Positions 20,163 through 23,146 of a DNA stretch of 23,146 nucleotides are shown in pieces. The notes below the pieces were generated by a model that was not told the origin of the DNA, did not search any database, and saw only the letters and a program-made list of their open reading frames with translations. Numbering within the stretch: the stretch's first letter is position 1; each line of letters begins with the position of its first letter. The stretch comes from a virus, in IMG/VR virus record IMGVR_UViG_3300025941_000099, positions 1 to 23,146 of that record. One strand, 5' to 3'. The translations under genes and the position numbers were made by a program.

Positions 20163-20810
20163 ATGTGTATGGCGAGTAAGGCAGGCGAGAAAACCGCATC
20201 CGACGACAAGGACAAGGACAAAAAAGCCGCCGATGACGGAGCGGCGGGTGATGACGCAGGAAAAAAAAGCTCCGACGACGGCGGAAACGACGACGACGCC
20301 GGTGAAGGCAAGCAGGATCCTCCGAAAAAGAAGGCCGAGAAAACCTTCACCAAGGCTGAGATCGACGCGGCTGCGAAAAAAGCTGTCGAGGATGCCAAGA
20401 AAAAGTGGGAAGACGAGAAAGATCTCACCGAGCTTGAACGGCTCAAGAAAGAAAACGCGGATCTGCAGGCGTCCAACCGGCTGCGTGATGCTCGCGACGA
20501 GGTAGTCGAATCTCTTGGTAAAGCCGGTGCGAAATCGCCGGCACTGATCTTCAACTCGATCAAGGACCAGCTGAAATTTGACGACGCCGGAAAGCTGATC
20601 AATTCCAAGGACCTGATCGAATCGGTCAAGGGCGATTTTCCCGAACAGTTTGGCGACGAAAAGCCCGAAGGCGGGATCGGCGGAGGTGCTGGACAGGGCG
20701 GAAAAGGTTCCGGTGAAAAACTCACCAAAGAAAAACTCTCGGTGATGACGCCGGCCGAGGTCAATGAGCTCCCCTGGGAGGACGTCAGCAGAGTAATGGC
20801 CGAAAAATAG
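20163..20810 (+). CDS. Capsid scaffolding protein
   Basis: This is a 215-aa protein; ATG 20163 and 20169 are both possible starts, and neither has a ribosome site. The N-terminal 60 residues are an extreme Asp/Lys/Gly/Ala low-complexity run. A helical coiled coil, about 62-120, follows (FTKAEIDAAAKKAVEDAKKKWEDEK, then LTELERLKKENADLQASNRL). A globular middle and a Gly-rich linker precede the terminal helix VMTPAEVNELPWEDVSRVM. Coiled coil, acid/base-rich composition and position before the major capsid gene are typical of scaffolds of the DUF4355/gp46 type. It guides prohead assembly and is then lost. Confidence 0.8.
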   Translation: MCMASKAGEKTASDDKDKDKKAADDGAAGDDAGKKSSDDGGNDDDAGEGKQDPPKKKAEKTFTKAEIDAAAKKAVEDAKKKWEDEKDLTELERLKKENADLQASNRLRDARDEVVESLGKAGAKSPALIFNSIKDQLKFDDAGKLINSKDLIESVKGDFPEQFGDEKPEGGIGGGAGQGGKGSGEKLTKEKLSVMTPAEVNELPWEDVSRVMAEK

Positions 20811-20849
20811 GCCGCGACGGCGATGATACGCCGCTCTTAACACACAACT

Positions 20850-21698
20850 ATGTCACTCAATTTTATCCCTACCGTTTGGGCAGCTCGACTGCTGAAGGCT
20901 CTTGACAAGGCCCTGGTCTACGGACAGGCGGGCATCGTCAATCGTGACTACGAAGGAGAGATCCAGAAATCGGGAGACACGGTCAAGATCGCATCGATCG
21001 GCGACGTGACGGTCGGTAACTACACCAAAAACACTGACATCAACACACCGGAGATACTTACCGATGCCGAGCAGTCCCTGCTGATCGACCAGGCGAAGTA
21101 TTTCAATTTCTACGTTGATGCGATCGACAAAGCTCAGCAAAACGTCAACTCGATGGATGAGGCGATGCGCAGGGCTGCGTACAAGATCCGCGATGTCCAG
21201 GACCAGTTCATCGCCGCCCAGTACGTTAATGTACCGGCAGCGAATCTGATCGGTTCCGACGCCGCCCCGATCACGCCGACGAATACCACCGCGTACGAGT
21301 ACCTGGTCGATCTTGGTGTACTGCTCGATAACGCGAATGTTCCTTCGGAAGGGCGTTTCGCTATTTTGCCGCCTTGGTACGTCGGCCGCCTGTTAAAGGA
21401 CGATCGTTTCGTCAAAGCGGGCACTCCGACCACTGACAACGTGCTGCGAAATGGCCAGGTCGGTGAGGCGGCAGGCTTCCGGATCCTGAAGTCGAACAAC
21501 GTTCCGAACGCAGCCTCGATCAAGTACAAGGTCATCGCCGGGGTTGATATGGCCTACTCCTTCGCACAGCAGATCACCGAGCTCTCGACCTTTAAGCCCG
21601 AACGCCGATTCGGCGATGCGGTCAAAGGCCTCAGCGTTTACGGCGGCAAACTTGTCCGCCCGGATTGCTGGGCGGTTCTGACGGCCAACCCGAGCTAA
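20850..21698 (+). CDS. Major capsid protein (P22 coat/gp5-like, HK97 fold)
   Basis: This is a 282-aa protein. The opening FIPTVWAARLLKALDKALVYG, then VNRDYEGEIQKSGDTVKI and the E-loop-like IASIGDVTVGNYTKNTDI, are characteristic of P22-coat-like major capsid proteins. The later part (AYEYLVDLGVLLDNANVPSEGRFAILPPWYVGRLLKD, EAAGFRILKSNNVP, ELSTFKPERRFGDAVKGLSVYGGKLVRP) follows the A-domain order. The A/C-rich leader has no ribosome site. It lies 40 nt after the scaffold gene. Confidence 0.9.
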   Translation: MSLNFIPTVWAARLLKALDKALVYGQAGIVNRDYEGEIQKSGDTVKIASIGDVTVGNYTKNTDINTPEILTDAEQSLLIDQAKYFNFYVDAIDKAQQNVNSMDEAMRRAAYKIRDVQDQFIAAQYVNVPAANLIGSDAAPITPTNTTAYEYLVDLGVLLDNANVPSEGRFAILPPWYVGRLLKDDRFVKAGTPTTDNVLRNGQVGEAAGFRILKSNNVPNAASIKYKVIAGVDMAYSFAQQITELSTFKPERRFGDAVKGLSVYGGKLVRPDCWAVLTANPS

Positions 21699-21738
21699 TA
21701 GGCGGATTGATATCACGGAGCGGAGAGAGACCGCTATA

Positions 21739-21767
21739 GGGACGGTCGCCAGGATCGGGGCCGTCCC
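21739..21767 (+). other. Hairpin after the major capsid gene
   Basis: The perfect 7-bp stem GGGACGG / CCGTCCC encloses a 15-nt loop in the 90-bp gap downstream of the capsid gene. No T-run follows, so it is more likely an mRNA-processing or stability element than a full terminator. Confidence 0.45.
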
Positions 21768-21788
21768 GCTCTCAAATCAAACACAGAT

Positions 21789-22166
21789 ATGGCAAATCCA
21801 GCAAATCTTATTGTGAATGCCTGCGTTGCGAATGGCTCGATCGCACAGCCCGCAGCCCAGACGATCGACACGGCCGGAACGGTCCCCATGCCAGCCGGGC
21901 ACTCGATGGACCGCATGATCATCGAGGTCGTCAACTCAGCGGCCCAAAACTGCGATGTGGTGCTCAAGGCTGGCACGCGGCCTCCGTCGCTGCTGGCGGC
22001 TGACATGACAACGACGGTGGTTGCGACCACAGGTAAAGCGATCATCGGCCCGTTTGAATCGGGAAGGTTCGTGCAAGCGGACGGCACGGTCAACGTGCAG
22101 TTTAATCCGGTTTCGGGCTCGCCCAACCTGGCGATCCGCGTTTACAAACTGCCGAAGCAGATCTAG
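21789..22166 (+). CDS. Beta-rich decoration-like head protein
   Basis: This is a 125-aa protein of beta character (MDRMIIEVVNSAAQNCDVVLKAG, KAIIGPFESGRFVQADGTVNVQF, NLAIRVYKLP) in the slot right after the major capsid gene, where head decoration or fibre proteins usually lie. It has no signal or enzymatic motif. I recognise no family, and the call rests on fold impression and position. Confidence 0.6.
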   Translation: MANPANLIVNACVANGSIAQPAAQTIDTAGTVPMPAGHSMDRMIIEVVNSAAQNCDVVLKAGTRPPSLLAADMTTTVVATTGKAIIGPFESGRFVQADGTVNVQFNPVSGSPNLAIRVYKLPKQI

Positions 22167-22203
22167 GCCCAAGCAGCGAGTTCTTTTCTAGGAGGTCAGT
22201 TTA

Positions 22204-22497
22204 ATGATCACAAAATTTCTACGCGGCGACGGCGTCGAATTCGAAACGATAGTCGGCAGTGAAGCTTTTCTGCAGATGGTAAAGGACGGCAGTTTCAAAC
22301 GCGTCTTTACCGAGGAAGAGGCCGCTGAGCAAGCTACATCGGAAGTCGCGGCCGGCGAAAAGGCTGCGAAGCCCCTCGCGAAAATGAACCGGACGGAGCT
22401 TGCCGATCAGGCGATGACCCGCGGGCTCAGCGTTTCTGGCGACATGACGAAGGCTCAGATCGTGGCCGCGATCGAGGAACACGACGCCAAGAAGTAG
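22204..22497 (+). CDS. Small head protein with C-terminal HeH/SAP-like motif
   Basis: This is a 97-aa protein. The N-terminal half (FLRGDGVEFETIVGSEAFLQMVKDGSFKRV) is a short alpha/beta unit. An acidic Ala/Glu linker follows, then KMNRTELADQAMTRGLSVSGDMTKAQIVAAIEEH (positions 61-94), a helix-extension-helix of the SAP/LEM/HeH type common in phage connector-region proteins. The ribosome site TAGGAGGT 7 nt upstream is among the strongest in the rightward genes. It is probably a minor head or neck component. Confidence 0.65.
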   Translation: MITKFLRGDGVEFETIVGSEAFLQMVKDGSFKRVFTEEEAAEQATSEVAAGEKAAKPLAKMNRTELADQAMTRGLSVSGDMTKAQIVAAIEEHDAKK

Positions 22498-22863
22498 ATG
22501 CCGGACTCAGCCGAGAAAACCCGTTTGAAAGCGATGACAGCGTGGGACAGAGAGCCCACGCTTTCTGATGCTGAGATCGACTCACTCCTGTCGCTCGCAC
22601 AGGTCGTTGACGTAAACGGTGTTGCTCCGGGAGGAGATGACTACGTCCCAACTCATAACCTGCGAGCCGCAGCTCGTGAGGGCTGGAAGTGGAAAGCCGG
22701 CCGGGCCGCCGAGCTGCAGTCGACGGATCTGGATGGCGACAGGATGTCAGCGAACCAGATCTACGATCACTGCAAGGCAATGATCAGGGAATATTCGGGA
22801 ACTGCGAGCCCGAAAATGCCTTCGCGAGATGAGGAATGTGCGTCTACTGCAACCTGCGTCTGA
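22498..22863 (+). CDS. Head-tail connector / adaptor protein
   Basis: This is a 121-aa protein starting directly after the previous stop. The sequence PTLSDAEIDSLLSLAQVVDVNG, then YVPTHNLRAAAREGWKWKAGRAAELQ and SANQIYDHCKAMIREY, is the helical pattern I know from small phage adaptor proteins (the 'yxpTxdLxxAAaxGWxwKAgrva' type) placed after the capsid genes. It should bind beneath the portal to close the head. The last residues (EECASTATC) overlap the next gene. Confidence 0.7.
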   Translation: MPDSAEKTRLKAMTAWDREPTLSDAEIDSLLSLAQVVDVNGVAPGGDDYVPTHNLRAAAREGWKWKAGRAAELQSTDLDGDRMSANQIYDHCKAMIREYSGTASPKMPSRDEECASTATCV

Positions 22864-23146
22864 CCGCGATGAACCGGCATCGGATCCGGACATTCGGTAA
22901 CGACACGCTGAGCGTTTACACCGCGACGCCGGCAGCTGGCGAAACGGTAGCGGCGACATTCACCCAGGACTGGTTTGGTCATCGCGTCGAGCAGACCACC
23001 GCTAACGCAGCCAAGGAAGAAGGAGCCTGGCAATTCCAGATCGCGGCTCCTGATACCTGGGAAACGAGCCAGCAATTCATGTACGCGATCGGCTCTCTCG
23101 TTATAGACAACCGTCGCTGGAAGGTAAAGAAAGTTGAGGCACCTGT
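22836..23146 (+). CDS. Neck/head-closure protein, partial (runs off the right edge)
   Basis: An open frame from ATG 22836 (or 22869, MNRHRIRTFGNDTL) stays open to the edge for 103 residues. It is beta-rich (NDTLSVYTATPAAGETVAATF, AAPDTWETSQQFMYAIGSLVIDNRRWKVKKV). No family is recognised. Position right after the adaptor gene suggests a head-closure or tail-joining protein. The ATG at 22836 overlaps the upstream gene by 28 nt and has GAGGA directly before it, so the start is uncertain. Confidence 0.6.
   Translation, partial: MCVYCNLRLTAMNRHRIRTFGNDTLSVYTATPAAGETVAATFTQDWFGHRVEQTTANAAKEEGAWQFQIAAPDTWETSQQFMYAIGSLVIDNRRWKVKKVEAP

Larger units (their letters stand above)
1..23146. mobile_element. 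Interior of a temperate tailed phage or prophage
   Basis: The whole window reads as phage. It carries a repressor/ImmA switch, a leftward early operon, a lysis cassette, TerL, an SPP1 gp6-type portal, a MuF head protein, a scaffold, a major capsid protein and connectors. Both ends cut through phage genes, so neither attachment site nor host flank is visible. GemA-like, Ner-like and Gam-like genes recall Mu-type transposable phages, but no transposase A/B is present here. Islands of host-like secreted proteins with their own promoters are typical prophage morons. Prophage versus free temperate phage cannot be decided from this window. Confidence 0.9.

Noticed and set aside
20118-20843. 241- and 203-residue antisense frames over the scaffold gene
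   Set aside because: They are Phe/Ser/Arg-rich mirror images of the Lys/Asp-rich scaffold sequence, with no support for expression.
1-23146. CRISPR array, tRNA, rRNA or insertion sequence
   Set aside because: No regularly spaced repeats, no tRNA-like cloverleaf with CCA end noticed, and no transposase with terminal repeats seen on reading both strands.

Overview
The window lies inside a tailed temperate phage or prophage, and both ends cut through phage genes. The host is probably an acidobacterium of the Blastocatellia/Pyrinomonadaceae type. This host call is an inference from three secreted proteins: an SH3b protein ending in a GPRGGCYYY...VDRSLC tail, a protein with a DUF3862-like end, and a Cys-rich protein with an SPILIDVSGNGFDLT calcium-loop domain. 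I know relatives of all three mainly from that group. No integrase, transposase, att site or tail gene is visible.

Layout. (1) 1-3350, leftward early operon: a Ner-like DNA-binding protein, a terminator, a CII-like regulator, a GemA/Mu gp16-like protein, two small proteins, a Cys-containing wHTH protein of possible replication role, an IclR-type wHTH protein nested in a membrane ORF, twin palindromes, and a 185-residue partial gene. (2) 3331-3453, genetic switch: divergent promoters, a palindrome on the early -35 box, and direct repeats reaching the repressor start. (3) 3442-7007, rightward lysogeny genes: a repressor without a LexA-type peptidase domain, an ImmA/IrrE metalloprotease, two secreted proteins, a 64-aa charged protein and a ClpP-like serine protease with a large insertion; a bidirectional terminator follows. 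(4) 7169-7429, a leftward small HTH protein. (5) 7661-10192, a Gam-like protein and a lysis cassette: GH46-like lysin, holin-like protein, and two spanin-like proteins whose genes overlap out of frame. (6) 10185-10745, a leftward membrane-protein moron with its own promoter. (7) 10815-17253, packaging and head: candidate TerS, a two-domain beta-rich protein, TerL, portal, a MuF protein with a GNAT-like C-terminal extension, and a tiny acidic gene. (8) 17376-19960, a leftward three-gene secreted/redox moron operon with a near-consensus promoter and its own terminator. (9) 20163-23146, scaffold, major capsid, decoration-like, HeH-type and connector genes.

How it works together. In a lysogen the repressor would hold the leftward early promoter shut while the membrane and secreted morons are expressed from their own sigma70-type promoters. 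On induction ImmA/IrrE would inactivate the repressor, and early and then late genes would follow. An 82-bp block occurs twice, at 7428 and 20080. Each copy lies where leftward genes give way to a rightward late block, so it is a candidate late-promoter or activator element.

The leads I find most promising are the MuF-GNAT fusion with its acidic neighbour, the inserted ClpP-like protease, the 82-bp duplicated element, the overlapping spanin pair, and the Cys-rich/thioredoxin moron. All assignments come from reading the sequence; no database search was run.
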